From: Candidatus Aegiribacteria sp. | GTDB taxonomy: Bacteria; Fermentibacterota; Fermentibacteria; Fermentibacterales; JCC-6 | Reading direction: 5' to 3' | Assembly: GCA_023138735.1 (NCBI GenBank) | Contig: JAGLOY010000063.1 | Coordinates: 1 to 39,878 of the forward strand | DNA length: 39,878 bases | Part shown: positions 1-9,218 of the stretch, one piece after another | How the letters are laid out: each line of letters opens with the position of its first letter | Numbering within the stretch: position 1 is the stretch's first letter | Notes under the pieces: model-generated | What the model was told of the DNA's origin: nothing | Seen by the model: the letters and a program-made list of their open reading frames with translations, nothing else | The model's database searches: none | Translations under genes and position numbers: made by a program

Positions 1-2589
1 GAGAAGAAAGCTTATCAGAACCTTATTCGGGATATGGATAAAAAGATATCATTCAATTTCTTCACCGATGAAGGTTTATTGCCGAATTACGCATTTCCAG
101 AAGCTGGTGTACAGCTGCGATCCATTATTTTCCGAAAACCGGAGAAGAAAGAGAACGAGAAGGGGCAGTGGGAAACCTTTACTTACGAATACGAACGCGC
201 TTCTTCCAGTGCCATCCGTGAGCTGGTTCCTGCCAGCACATTCTATGCAGGCGGCAGAAAAGTTACAATTGACCAAGTGGATATGAAGCTCTCCGATCTT
301 GAGGACTGGAGATTCTGCGACGCCTGTTCTCACATGGAGCTTGCGGACTCAAGTGATACGAAGACAGCCTGTCCAGTATGCGGGAGCACTCTCTGGATGG
401 ATGCCGGTCAGAAAAGACAGATGGTTCGGCTGCGGCAGGTGTACGCTTCAACCAGTGACCGTGCAAGCAGAATCGGTGACGACAAGGATGAGAGAACTCC
501 GCTTTTCTTCGACAGGCAGATGCTGGTGGATTTTAAGGGAGGGGATGTTACTGCCGCATGGAAGCTTGATACAGAGGATGTTCCTTTCGGCTTCGAGTTT
601 CTTCGGAAGGTTACGTTCAGAGACATTAACTTCGGTGAAAGGAGCCCGTTTGGAGAGCAGGTATCTATTGCGGGGAAAGAAATCCCCAGATCCGGATTCA
701 AGCTGTGCAGATCCTGCGGGAAAGTGCAGGATAAGAACGGTAAGGTCAAGCACGCGCTGACCTGTACCGCCCGGAAGAAGGAAGACGATTCCAACTTCCT
801 AACTACTCTGTATCTATATCGGGATTTTACTTCGGAAGCTGCTCGGTTCCTGCTGCCGGTTTCTTCTCTTGTTGCCTCTGAGAAGATGATTAATTCATTC
901 ATAGCTGCGCTTCAGCTCGGGCTTCGGCTCAGGTACGGCGGGGCTGTTGATCATCTGAGCATAACCACTGCCGATGAACCGGTGCCTGATTCGGAATTCC
1001 GGAAGAAATATCTTGTCCTGTATGACACAGTTCCCGGAGGTACAGGATACCTGAAGGACCTTATGAAGGAACCATCGAGACTGATGGAAGTCCTTCAGCT
1101 GTCGCTTGACAGGATGAAATCATGCAAGTGTACTCAGGATCCAGATAAGGATGGATGTTACAGTTGCCTTTATGCCTACAGACAGAGTTACGATATGCAG
1201 AACATTTCCAGGGATGAAGCTATAAGATTCCTGTCAGAAATACTTGTAGGAGAAAGCAAACTAAAACAGGTACGGTCTCTTCGGGAAATAAGCATCAATT
1301 CCCTGCTGGAGAGTGAGCTTGAGGAGCTGTTCATCGAAACGCTGTCTGAAACGAAGGAGGGTGAAGAGTTCTTCAGCCTTCGCAAGCAGATAGTGAACGG
1401 CAGTCCCGGCTACTATCTCAAGGCTGGATCCATGGCATGGCTCGTACAGCCGCAGGTTTCTCTTGGTTCGCATGAAGGTGTTTCGGTACCCTCGAGGGCT
1501 GATTTCGTGTTCAGGCCTGCAAAGCCTTCACCCGGTGTTAAACCTGTTGTCATTTTCACGGATGGATACTCTTATCACAGAGAGCGTATCGGTCTTGATA
1601 TGGCACAGAGAACGGCTATCATCAGGAGTGGTGAGTACAGAGTCTGGTCGCTTTCGTGGAACGACATCTCCCGAAACCAGGAAAACTGGTTTGTGGATTT
1701 CCTTTCTGTGCAAATGGCTCGGAATTCAGGATTGCTGGGAAGTCTGCTTGATGGATTCGGAATCAGGGAGATGGATTCACTCAGAAGCATGGACAGTTTT
1801 AAATGGTTCACAAAATATCTGGCTGAGCCTGATGAGGAATCCTGGAGTAAATACGCTTACGTACAGAGCCTTGTGCGAATGGATAACTCGATAGGTGCTG
1901 ATGAAAATCGGATTTTCCATTGGAAGGAGAATCTCTTAAAGTCTGCCGGAAGTATCGGAAGATCTATTGCTGATGAGGTAGACGGACCTGCGCAGTACGG
2001 AATGAAAGAAGAAGGTTCGTTAAGGATATTCCTGGCAGCTGATGATGAAAGTATCAGATCACGCATGCTTGCCGAAATGAAGGTACTCCTTCTTCTTGAG
2101 GACAGAATCATGTCAGGGAGTTTTCAGGAGGGATGGAATGGATACCTGCGGATGCTTAACCTGTTTCAATTCCTTCCGGGATGTACAGCTGTTTCAGCAA
2201 AGGGTGTTGAACAGGATATCTCAGTTGAAGCGACTTCTGACAGAGCTGCAGTTGCTGGAGCTGCTGCTTCGGTATCCCCCGAATGGGAAGAAGCAATGGA
2301 GCTTGCGGATCCCAAACTGAAACATCTCATGGATCGAATCCAGGAATCCGGTATCGATGCACCCGAGACAGGCTGGGAAATAACAGGTTCCGATGGAGCA
2401 GTTGCCGGTCAGGCTGAGCTTGCCTGGGAGAACTCGAAAGTTGCACTTATCATTGAATCACAAGATAAGTCTGCTGAAGAATTCCAGCGTCAGGGATGGA
2501 GAGTATTCTCACCAGAGCAGGCAGAGGAGAGGCCGGTGGCTTTCATCTCAGCTCTCCGCTCGGCACACGAAGGGGGCGGTCAGTCATGA
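1..2589 (+). CDS. Large DUF1998 helicase, C-terminal part (5' end outside window)
   Basis: The reading frame is open to the left edge, so the annotated protein lacks its N-terminus (probably the DEAD/DEAH helicase core); 862 residues are visible. Counting from the first visible codon, a Cys-rich stretch starts at C106 (CxxC...CPVC), another at C236, and the DUF1998 signature CKCTQDPDKDGCYSC lies near 375-389. Near 519-556 is a Vsr/DUF559-like nuclease fold: FTDGYSYH, then D..QR, then RSGEYRVWSLSWNDI. The extreme C-terminus (AELAWENSK...GWRVF) looks like a second, degenerate copy of that fold. DUF1998 helicases of this kind include DruE of Druantia and relatives of DISARM DrmB. The stop overlaps the next start by 4 nt, so the two proteins are likely coupled. 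Family call is strong; the exact defence type cannot be settled without the upstream genes. Confidence 0.85.
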   Translation, partial: EKKAYQNLIRDMDKKISFNFFTDEGLLPNYAFPEAGVQLRSIIFRKPEKKENEKGQWETFTYEYERASSSAIRELVPASTFYAGGRKVTIDQVDMKLSDLEDWRFCDACSHMELADSSDTKTACPVCGSTLWMDAGQKRQMVRLRQVYASTSDRASRIGDDKDERTPLFFDRQMLVDFKGGDVTAAWKLDTEDVPFGFEFLRKVTFRDINFGERSPFGEQVSIAGKEIPRSGFKLCRSCGKVQDKNGKVKHALTCTARKKEDDSNFLTTLYLYRDFTSEAARFLLPVSSLVASEKMINSFIAALQLGLRLRYGGAVDHLSITTADEPVPDSEFRKKYLVLYDTVPGGTGYLKDLMKEPSRLMEVLQLSLDRMKSCKCTQDPDKDGCYSCLYAYRQSYDMQNISRDEAIRFLSEILVGESKLKQVRSLREISINSLLESELEELFIETLSETKEGEEFFSLRKQIVNGSPGYYLKAGSMAWLVQPQVSLGSHEGVSVPSRADFVFRPAKPSPGVKPVVIFTDGYSYHRERIGLDMAQRTAIIRSGEYRVWSLSWNDISRNQENWFVDFLSVQMARNSGLLGSLLDGFGIREMDSLRSMDSFKWFTKYLAEPDEESWSKYAYVQSLVRMDNSIGADENRIFHWKENLLKSAGSIGRSIADEVDGPAQYGMKEEGSLRIFLAADDESIRSRMLAEMKVLLLLEDRIMSGSFQEGWNGYLRMLNLFQFLPGCTAVSAKGVEQDISVEATSDRAAVAGAAASVSPEWEEAMELADPKLKHLMDRIQESGIDAPETGWEITGSDGAVAGQAELAWENSKVALIIESQDKSAEEFQRQGWRVFSPEQAEERPVAFISALRSAHEGGGQS

Positions 2590-4691
2590 GTGAAATAGTA
2601 GTCGCACTGGGAAGTGATTTTCTGTCTGCGTATTCCAGAATACCGAAGAAGCAGCAGGGGAAAGTAAGGGAGTTCATCAGGAAGTTTAAACTGAATCCAA
2701 AATCTTCTGGTATTAATTACGAGCGTATACATGATTCTCATGACAGTCATATCTGGTCCGTTCGCATTGATCAGGCTTACCGCGGAATAGTTCACAGACC
2801 TGATAGCGGGAGTACTTTCATCCTTCTATGGGTCGATCATCATGATGAAGCTTACGACTGGGCGAGGAGACGCAAAGTTGTGATTCACCCGGAAACGGGG
2901 AGTCTTCAGGTTCTGGACGTTGAAGCTTCTGAAATGCCAGTTGAAATTTCTTCTGTTGAAAAAGAACTTTGCCTGTTCAGAAAACTGAAGGACAGACATC
3001 TCAGGCAGTTCGGTGTGCCGGAGATTTTGATTCCCAAAGTCAGTTCTCTTGTATCTGAGGAAGAACTTGAAGATATGTCAGCATCTCTGCCCGAAGAAGC
3101 GATGGAATGCCTGCAGATGTTCAATGAAGGTTTTGATCTGGATGAGATACTAAATGACGTAGCGTGTGATGGGAAAATAGATACTGATGATTATGGTTCA
3201 GCTCTTGAAAGGGACGGTTCGAAGCGTTTTTTCTGGGTAGTTGATGATGAGCTTGAGCTTGCGGAGATGCTTGCTGCTCCGCTTGAGAAATGGCGGGTAT
3301 TCCTGCACCCGTCGCAGAGAAGACTTGTTGAGAGGGACTGGAACGGTCCCGTGCGAGTACTGGGGGGCGCTGGAACAGGCAAGACAGTTGTTGCGATGCA
3401 CAGGGCAAAATGGCTGGCTGAAAACTCCTTTACCGGCCCGAACGATAGAATCCTGTTCACAACTTTCACTAGGAATCTCGCGGGAGACATCAGGGAGAAT
3501 CTCAGGAAGATCACCCCAGCAGATGTTATGAAGAGAATCGAAGTGGTTAACCTTGATGAGTGGGTCTGGAATTTCCTGAAGAGGAGCAAGTTCGGCTGCC
3601 GGATAGCATACGGAAAAGTAACGAAGGATGTATGGGAAAAGGCGCTGTCTCTTTCTCCTGAAGGGTATCAGGAATCTTTCTTCAGGGAAGAATGGGATAG
3701 AGTCATTCAACCTCAGGGAATTGATACTCTCAGGGAATACCTCACATGCTCTCGAACAGGCAGAGGAACGAGGCTGGCAAGAAGGCAGCGGAAAGATATC
3801 TGGCAGGTATTTGAGGAGTACAGAAGGCTTCTTGATGAGGCAGGTCTTCGAGAACCGGCGGATGCCATGCGGGATGTGCGGCATATCCTTGAATCAAAGC
3901 CGGGTATTCTTCCATATCGTGCAGTTGTCGTTGATGAAGCACAGGACATGGGTCCTCAGGAATTCAAGCTGATCCGGCAGATAGTACCCGAAGCAGGTAA
4001 TGATATTTTCATAGTTGGAGACGCTCACCAGAGGATATATGGGAAACGAGTTGTTCTGAGCAGAGCAGGCATAAACATACGAGGTCGAGGAAGAAAACTC
4101 AGGATCAACTACAGAACAACTGAGGAGAACAGGAATTGGGCTGTAAGGTTAATTAATGGACTTAGTTTCGATGATCTTGATGGAGGGATTGATGCTCAGG
4201 AGGGCTACAGATCTCTCGTGCATGGAGTGTCTCCTGAAATACATGCGTTTGAATCGTTCGATGAAGAGATCGAGTTTATAGTGAGCAGACTTGTTCCCAT
4301 GCTTGCCAGTCCCGGGCAGATGAGCAGTGTCTGCATCGCAGCCAGAACTAATTCACTCTTGAAGCAGTACGCTGATGAACTCGCTTCGCGCGGGATAGCG
4401 ACATGTTTTGTGAAGCGGAATCAGGAAGAGGATAGAAGTACTCCGGGGGTTCGACTGGCAACCATGCACAGAGTAAAGGGTCTTGAGTTTGATACAATGA
4501 TAGTTGCCGGTGCGAATGAAGGAGTTGTTCCACTTCCAACTGCTGTATTGGGCAGTGATGATATCACCCGGCGCGAAGGTGAAAAATCCGAGAAAGCACT
4601 GCTATATGTAGCAGCAACGAGAGCCAGAAAGCATGTGATCATAACTGGCTTAATACCATTGAGCAGGTTTCTTAAATATCAAGGTAATTGA
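2586..4691 (+). CDS. RelE-like domain fused to UvrD/Rep-type superfamily 1 helicase
   Basis: The start is ATG 2586, in an ATGA overlap with the upstream helicase stop and behind GGGGGCGG; the frame is open further upstream but lacks a better start. The protein has 701 residues. Residues 1-100 resemble RelE/ParE toxins (DFLSAYSRIPKKQQGKV..., GINYERIHD, SVRIDQAYRGIV, LLWVDHHDEAYDWA). The rest is an SF1 helicase: Walker A GGAGTGKT near 260-267, VVVDEAQD near 447-454, IVGDAHQRIYG (III), INYRTTEENR (IV), RLATMHRVKGLEFD (V) and VAATRARKH (VI, near 675). SF1 helicases of this type unwind or translocate on DNA; the RelE-like fold may bind RNA or ribosomes, or may only be a structural module. Pairing with the DUF1998 helicase argues for a two-helicase defence or repair module. 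Confidence 0.9.
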   Translation: MSEIVVALGSDFLSAYSRIPKKQQGKVREFIRKFKLNPKSSGINYERIHDSHDSHIWSVRIDQAYRGIVHRPDSGSTFILLWVDHHDEAYDWARRRKVVIHPETGSLQVLDVEASEMPVEISSVEKELCLFRKLKDRHLRQFGVPEILIPKVSSLVSEEELEDMSASLPEEAMECLQMFNEGFDLDEILNDVACDGKIDTDDYGSALERDGSKRFFWVVDDELELAEMLAAPLEKWRVFLHPSQRRLVERDWNGPVRVLGGAGTGKTVVAMHRAKWLAENSFTGPNDRILFTTFTRNLAGDIRENLRKITPADVMKRIEVVNLDEWVWNFLKRSKFGCRIAYGKVTKDVWEKALSLSPEGYQESFFREEWDRVIQPQGIDTLREYLTCSRTGRGTRLARRQRKDIWQVFEEYRRLLDEAGLREPADAMRDVRHILESKPGILPYRAVVVDEAQDMGPQEFKLIRQIVPEAGNDIFIVGDAHQRIYGKRVVLSRAGINIRGRGRKLRINYRTTEENRNWAVRLINGLSFDDLDGGIDAQEGYRSLVHGVSPEIHAFESFDEEIEFIVSRLVPMLASPGQMSSVCIAARTNSLLKQYADELASRGIATCFVKRNQEEDRSTPGVRLATMHRVKGLEFDTMIVAGANEGVVPLPTAVLGSDDITRREGEKSEKALLYVAATRARKHVIITGLIPLSRFLKYQGN

Positions 4692-4790
4692 TTGCGATTA
4701 GGAGGTAGAGTAGTGAATAGAATTTTCGAACCTCGCGGTTTCTTCAGTATAGCGGATCAAACGGTAGTTCTTATCTGAGGAGGGGATAGG

Positions 4791-5441
4791 ATGATAAACT
4801 GGGTGAATATCCTGACATCTGTTCTTTCGGGAAGTGTTGCAGCAGGTTTCGCAGTATGGCTCATTAAGAACATAGTCCAGGAGCGGATAAAACAGTCTAT
4901 TGAGAACGAGTACAAAGTGAATCTCGAACATATCAAGGCAAATCTTAAAGTCAGGTCGGATTATGAAGCTGGGATTCTAAGCAGTCATATTGAGAAATAT
5001 TGGGATTTAGGTGAAATAATCAATACGATTACCCATCAATCACTTCAGTTGCTCTCATGGGCTATCAGTACATATCAAATGGAGCTAAGGAGTGGGAAGA
5101 CTGTTGAGGAAAGTAATAAAACTGTAAGTATCAGTCTAAATCAAAAAGCCATGCCTATAATAGAAACTGCAATGAATCTGAAGAAGTACTATGTATTTCT
5201 TCCATCAGAGGTGATCGAAAAACTCAAGCACTTCGAGAGCATAGTCTGGTCAATACTAAAAGAAGGCAATTTTGAAGAACCCAAAGAACTTTTAATATCT
5301 TCAGATGATTTGCTTTGTTCTATCAGACTAACCACTGCACAGTTAATTAGCAATGAAATCGAATTATCGGATGTACTAAGAAATCTCCCTGAAGGCGGTT
5401 TTATGCCTGATTACATTAAACATGCAGTTGAAAAGAGCTAA
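4791..5441 (+). CDS. Membrane-anchored coiled-coil protein, unknown function
   Basis: This 216-residue protein starts at an ATG behind GAGGAGGGGATAGG. One N-terminal membrane segment (about residues 8-28, ILTSVLSGSVAAGFAVWLI) is followed by a charged, probably helical cytoplasmic region (QERIKQSIENEYKVNLEHIKA...) and a helical domain. I do not recognise a family. Small single-span proteins with a long helical tail are common beside defence genes. It lies 100 nt after the helicase pair on the same strand and may be its accessory. The 3' end overlaps by 3 nt the end of the convergent HNH relic. Confidence 0.75.
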   Translation: MINWVNILTSVLSGSVAAGFAVWLIKNIVQERIKQSIENEYKVNLEHIKANLKVRSDYEAGILSSHIEKYWDLGEIINTITHQSLQLLSWAISTYQMELRSGKTVEESNKTVSISLNQKAMPIIETAMNLKKYYVFLPSEVIEKLKHFESIVWSILKEGNFEEPKELLISSDDLLCSIRLTTAQLISNEIELSDVLRNLPEGGFMPDYIKHAVEKS

Positions 5442-5955
5442 CTGCTATATTGAATTGTACTGATCAATCCAGTGAGGTCATCGAGTGGTGTGTTTGAGCT
5501 GCGTTGAAGGGGATGAATCACAGTCCCATGGAAACGTATGAGCCATTCCTTGAAGCCTACGTTGCCTTGAGCAATCTCTGAGACTATCAGCCTTCTCTCT
5601 GTATCCAGGGAGAAAGCACCCTTGGCGAAAAGTTTGTTGTGTAGGGAGCAGAGGGCAAGGTCGTTGAATTCCTTGTCAGGGCCACCCGCCTGGTGCCACT
5701 TGATATGTGCGGCTTCCAGACCGATGGGGGTGTTTCACAATCGTACATTAAAGCCGCAAACAAGACACCTGTATTCGTAAGCTCTCAATACCCTCTCTCT
5801 GAAGTGAGGGGCACGGTTTCTGCGACCTGCATATAGCTGGTCAATCGGATGTGTAGAAGCTTCCATATCCAGGCCTACAGCTTGCAGGATATCGGAATAA
5901 AGAGTAGAAGGGAAGTTGTCACTTGCTATTTGTTTTCCCGATGCTGGAGCAAATT
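5438..5955 (-). pseudogene. HNH endonuclease relic (in-frame TGA, N-terminus missing)
   Basis: Read on the - strand, one frame from 5955 to the TAG at 5438-5440 gives a typical HNH endonuclease C-terminal half: HFRERVLRAYEYRCLVCGFNVRL, a stop, then NTPIGLEAAHIKWHQAGGPD, NDLALCSLHNKLFAKGAF and EWLIRFHG. The frame is interrupted only by TGA at 5735-5737, where relatives have a glycine, so a single GGA-to-TGA change would explain it. An upstream in-frame TAA (about 5953-5955) and lack of a start show the N-terminal half is gone. HNH proteins of this type are restriction-like DNases and occur in defence islands. Recoding of the TGA is conceivable but less likely than decay, given the missing N-terminus. 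Confidence 0.8.
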
Positions 5956-5967
5956 AATGTGCAATCA

Positions 5968-5996
5968 TTGACATGTATATGCTATTCAGCTATGTA
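5968..5996 (+). promoter_or_regulatory. Possible sigma70-type promoter
   Basis: TTGACA at 5968-5973, a 17-nt spacer and TATGTA at 5991-5996 lie in the gap before the small exported-protein gene at 6115. The -35 box is perfect and the -10 box matches 4 of 6. Predicted by eye only. Apart from this, 5956-6114 holds no visible gene. Confidence 0.35.
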
Positions 5997-6114
5997 AATT
6001 GGGGGTAAAAGTAATCATATGGGGCCGGTAGGATACTAACCATAGAGCGCCATGCCATCACAACAGAGGTACCAGCAATTGTAATCTCCTTCCGGACCGA
6101 TAGGTTGGGGGGAG

Positions 6115-6483
6115 ATGATGCATACTATCTGCACGAGCTTCCTGTTCACTCTCTGTACATTTACATTCAATGCTGCTCTTCAGAAGCAACCTAACAGTAC
6201 TCAATTAACCGACCAAATCACATTAATGGAACCAACCCATCGTGTCCTTCCGCTAAAAGTGAAGCACACAGATTTCTCGACTGAGAACATTGCCTCGATC
6301 ATGTCTTTGGTTCGGGATGGTTCTGGGAGTAACTCCGACAAACAATATCCTAAACATGTATTTCAGGAGTTTGGGACCTGGACAGATAGCCTGAAAGTGA
6401 CTACCAAGACCGGTTTGGTATTCATGGTTGTCAACGAGCAATACATCACAGGTGTAAAATGCATGCGAGAATATGAAACTTGA
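6115..6483 (+). CDS. Small probably exported protein, unknown
   Basis: 122 residues. The start ATG lies directly after TTGGGGGGAG, a plausible but very close ribosome-binding site; a second ATG follows immediately (MM). The first 20 residues (ICTSFLFTLCTFTFNAALQ) resemble a signal peptide. The remainder has no motif I recognise. It sits 42 nt before the membrane protein gene on the same strand and could be co-transcribed. Coding status rests on the ribosome-binding site and signal-like N-terminus, so moderate confidence. Confidence 0.5.
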   Translation: MMHTICTSFLFTLCTFTFNAALQKQPNSTQLTDQITLMEPTHRVLPLKVKHTDFSTENIASIMSLVRDGSGSNSDKQYPKHVFQEFGTWTDSLKVTTKTGLVFMVVNEQYITGVKCMREYET

Positions 6484-6539
6484 GATGAATGAAATACACT
6501 GTTCTATGAAGTGGTGCTAACTGATTGAGAGGGTCTGAA

Positions 6540-7436
6540 ATGGATAAATTGAAATTCACTGTCTACGATATATTCGGATATGTAATTCCAGGTCTAGTCC
6601 TAATCTGGTTTGCTAAAGTATTCGAACGCATGGTCAGTTGTGCGACACTCAGCGCAAGTATTCTTGATTATCAAATTACACTCGCAGATACCCTTATATT
6701 TCTACCCCTTGCATATGTCATTGGACATCTGTTACACGCAGTAACAAAAGAGTTGAATATTCCATCAAAGGATTCCCTGTTACAATATCTTCAGAATTGG
6801 AGTAATAAAAATCAATCTGATTTACATAGGAATTGTAAAGATGACAAAGCAAATGAGCAAAATAAACATGATAATCGGAAACAGTATTTTCCCCCCGACT
6901 TGTCACTCCTTAAGAAATGCATACAGAATGTTTTTGAAATTGATACTAACTCAACAGAAAATCTGACGAAGATTGAACTCGCCGATAAGTACTACTGGGC
7001 ATGTAATGTATATGTTCTTAAACATCATCCTGATTCGATCACAGAGACCTTCTATGGACTGTTTGGTTTTTACAGATCAATGTTCATAGTTGCATTTCTG
7101 ATTGGTGTTGTGTTTCTGTTATATACTCTCATACCTATAATTAGTAGTCTAGTATTATGGAAGTTCTTGTTATCCAGTTCGGATTTTGTTATTGGTATTA
7201 TTGCTCTTCTTGCTTTACTCTCATCTCAGTTTTTTAGATCCCGAATTAAAGATTTCAATGATTATCACTATGCTGCAGTGTTCACAGATTTCATTGTTAT
7301 TGCTCTTGAAAAAACTCCAAAAGAGGAAGAGAAGCAGAAGTATGAAGAGCGGTTTACGATCTGCGAAAGACTTATAAGATGTCTGAGTAGTATTTATTCA
7401 GGCATCAAGAAGGAATCAGCAAAGTCTGAGGAATGA
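6540..7436 (+). CDS. Four-helix membrane protein, unknown function
   Basis: ATG 6540 is chosen over an in-frame TTG at 6525 because GAGAGGG sits at the right distance; 298 residues. Hydrophobic segments lie near residues 12-30 (YVIPGLVLIWFAKVF), 45-65 (DTLIFLPLAYVIGHLL), 180-208 and 212-232, flanking a central soluble domain of about 110 residues. The N-terminal KFTVYDIFGYVIPG resembles membrane proteins often found next to phage-defence genes, but I cannot name a family. It lies between the helicase module and the phospholipase-D-like gene, 48 nt before the latter, so a membrane role in the same module is possible (inference). Confidence 0.75.
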   Translation: MDKLKFTVYDIFGYVIPGLVLIWFAKVFERMVSCATLSASILDYQITLADTLIFLPLAYVIGHLLHAVTKELNIPSKDSLLQYLQNWSNKNQSDLHRNCKDDKANEQNKHDNRKQYFPPDLSLLKKCIQNVFEIDTNSTENLTKIELADKYYWACNVYVLKHHPDSITETFYGLFGFYRSMFIVAFLIGVVFLLYTLIPIISSLVLWKFLLSSSDFVIGIIALLALLSSQFFRSRIKDFNDYHYAAVFTDFIVIALEKTPKEEEKQKYEERFTICERLIRCLSSIYSGIKKESAKSEE

Positions 7437-7484
7437 TAGAGAAACAAAGCACTTCTGAAATCAAACATTAGGAGGGGGAATATT

Positions 7485-9140
7485 ATGCGCGTCATGAAAA
7501 CGAATGGAGGCTTGAAAGTACACGCTATCGCCGGAACCTATGTTGTCATGCTTGGCTTCGATCTCGCTGAAGCGAATTGCGACGGGCTTCTCGGCTTTTC
7601 CATTCATCGCACCGATCACACGGAGAATGAGGCTTATTACCTATCGGGATCAAAAGCGTTTGCTGAAACCGATCCCGGGTTTCCCTCCGGTTCGAAATAC
7701 TCTACAAGGGACCATCCGATTCAGAGCTTTCAGTGGGCCGATTATTCTGCAAAGCCAGGCCATGATTATACGTACACGATCACCGCACTTAAGGGTACTC
7801 CGGCTGATCTTGAACCCTACGCGGAGACGGTAATCGATATCACAACTGAAAGTCCCGAATCTGGAGATCATGATATTTATTTCAATTGCGGGCTAGCGGC
7901 ATCGCAGGCATATGTTCGTCGTTTTGGTGACAGGGTGCCCGAGGATGTACCAAACCGAAAGGCATTCGAATGGTTGTCGCGTGGTTTGAACGAGGCACTT
8001 GAGGACTTCATTCGGTCGAGCAAACCTGGCCAGCACGCCCTCCGCATTGCAGCATACGAATTCAACTATGACGTATTCCTCAAAGTTGTGAAGGAAGTTC
8101 TGGATAAGGGCGTTAACATCCAGATAGTATATGACGCTCGAAAAGACAACCCGAAAATCCGCAATCAACAGGCGGTAGCCGCAGCCGGTCTTGCGAATGT
8201 AAGCCGTGAGCGGACAATACCGAAATCCTATATCTCCCATAACAAGTTCATTATAAAACTTCAGGATGGACAGCCATATTCGGTCTGGACAGGAGGCACG
8301 AATTTTTCTGAAGGAGGAATTTACGGTCACTCCAACGTCGCTCACGTTATTGAAGAACAAGCGATTGCCACAAAATTTCTTGATTACTGGACTGCACTTT
8401 GGTCCGATCCCAAGAGTACACCGCTCAAAGACAGCGTTGAGATGATTTCACCACTACCTGTTTCACCTCCTGTCGGAACGACTGTTCTCTTCAGCCCCCG
8501 CAAGAATCTTGACGCACTCGACTGGTATGCAAAGCTCGCAATGAACGCTAATGATGGACTTTTCATGACGTTCGCTTTCGGAATGAACGATATCTTCAAG
8601 AATGTATACGAAAATGGATGCGCACCGTTCCGGCTTGCACTGATGGAGAAGAAAACACGCTCTATGAAAGCCGGTCCAGCACGGGATGCGGAGGAACGCA
8701 AGATTCAAATATTGCGGAACATGCCGGAGAATGTTTTCGCCATAGGTGATTTTATCCGCACAAACGAGATTGATGGTTGGGTAAAGGAGAAACTCACAAA
8801 TCTCAACTCGCATGTGCGATATGTACACAACAAGTTTATGCTCGTTGATCCTCTCACGGACGATCCGATCGTGGTCGCTGGTTCTGCCAACTTCAGTGAC
8901 GCCTCCACTCGACGCAACGATGAGAACATGGTGATCACTAGAGGGAACAAACGGGTCGCCGATATTTACCTTTGTGAGTTCATGAGGTTGTACAGTCACC
9001 ATGCATTCCGGGAATCCCTGAAATGGCGCGAATCAAATAATCCACCGAAAGCGTTAAGAATTGATGATTGGTGGCGAGGGTATTTCGGAATGACTCCCAG
9101 ATCAACTCGAAGGAAATATTTCGCAAGATCGCAGGTGTAG
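7485..9140 (+). CDS. Phospholipase D-like protein with two HKD motifs
   Basis: 551 residues; ATG behind AGGAGGGGGAATATT. Residues 1-115 form a fibronectin-III-like beta domain with no signal peptide. Two HKD-type motifs follow: H252-N-K254 (SHNKFIIK) with WTGGTNFSEGG, and H448-N-K450 (VHNKFMLVD) with GSANFSDASTRRNDENMV, the usual two-lobe arrangement of one active site. The family includes phospholipases and nucleases; the family alone does not tell which, but a cytoplasmic location near helicases and an HNH relic makes a nuclease or membrane-damaging defence effector plausible. DISARM uses a PLD protein (DrmC), but this one is much longer and carries the extra N-terminal domain. Confidence 0.88.
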   Translation: MRVMKTNGGLKVHAIAGTYVVMLGFDLAEANCDGLLGFSIHRTDHTENEAYYLSGSKAFAETDPGFPSGSKYSTRDHPIQSFQWADYSAKPGHDYTYTITALKGTPADLEPYAETVIDITTESPESGDHDIYFNCGLAASQAYVRRFGDRVPEDVPNRKAFEWLSRGLNEALEDFIRSSKPGQHALRIAAYEFNYDVFLKVVKEVLDKGVNIQIVYDARKDNPKIRNQQAVAAAGLANVSRERTIPKSYISHNKFIIKLQDGQPYSVWTGGTNFSEGGIYGHSNVAHVIEEQAIATKFLDYWTALWSDPKSTPLKDSVEMISPLPVSPPVGTTVLFSPRKNLDALDWYAKLAMNANDGLFMTFAFGMNDIFKNVYENGCAPFRLALMEKKTRSMKAGPARDAEERKIQILRNMPENVFAIGDFIRTNEIDGWVKEKLTNLNSHVRYVHNKFMLVDPLTDDPIVVAGSANFSDASTRRNDENMVITRGNKRVADIYLCEFMRLYSHHAFRESLKWRESNNPPKALRIDDWWRGYFGMTPRSTRRKYFARSQV

Positions 9141-9218
9141 GAGTTTCAACATACCTTTTGGGTAATGCAATGCAAATGCTGATCTGATTGACTATCAATT
9201 CTCTGTACTCCAATTCTG

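Noticed and set aside
3198-3884. 228-codon frame on the - strand
   Set aside because: It is fully antisense to conserved helicase motifs of the UvrD-type gene.
8463-9002. 179-codon frame on the - strand
   Set aside because: Antisense to the second HKD half of the phospholipase-D-like gene; no independent support.
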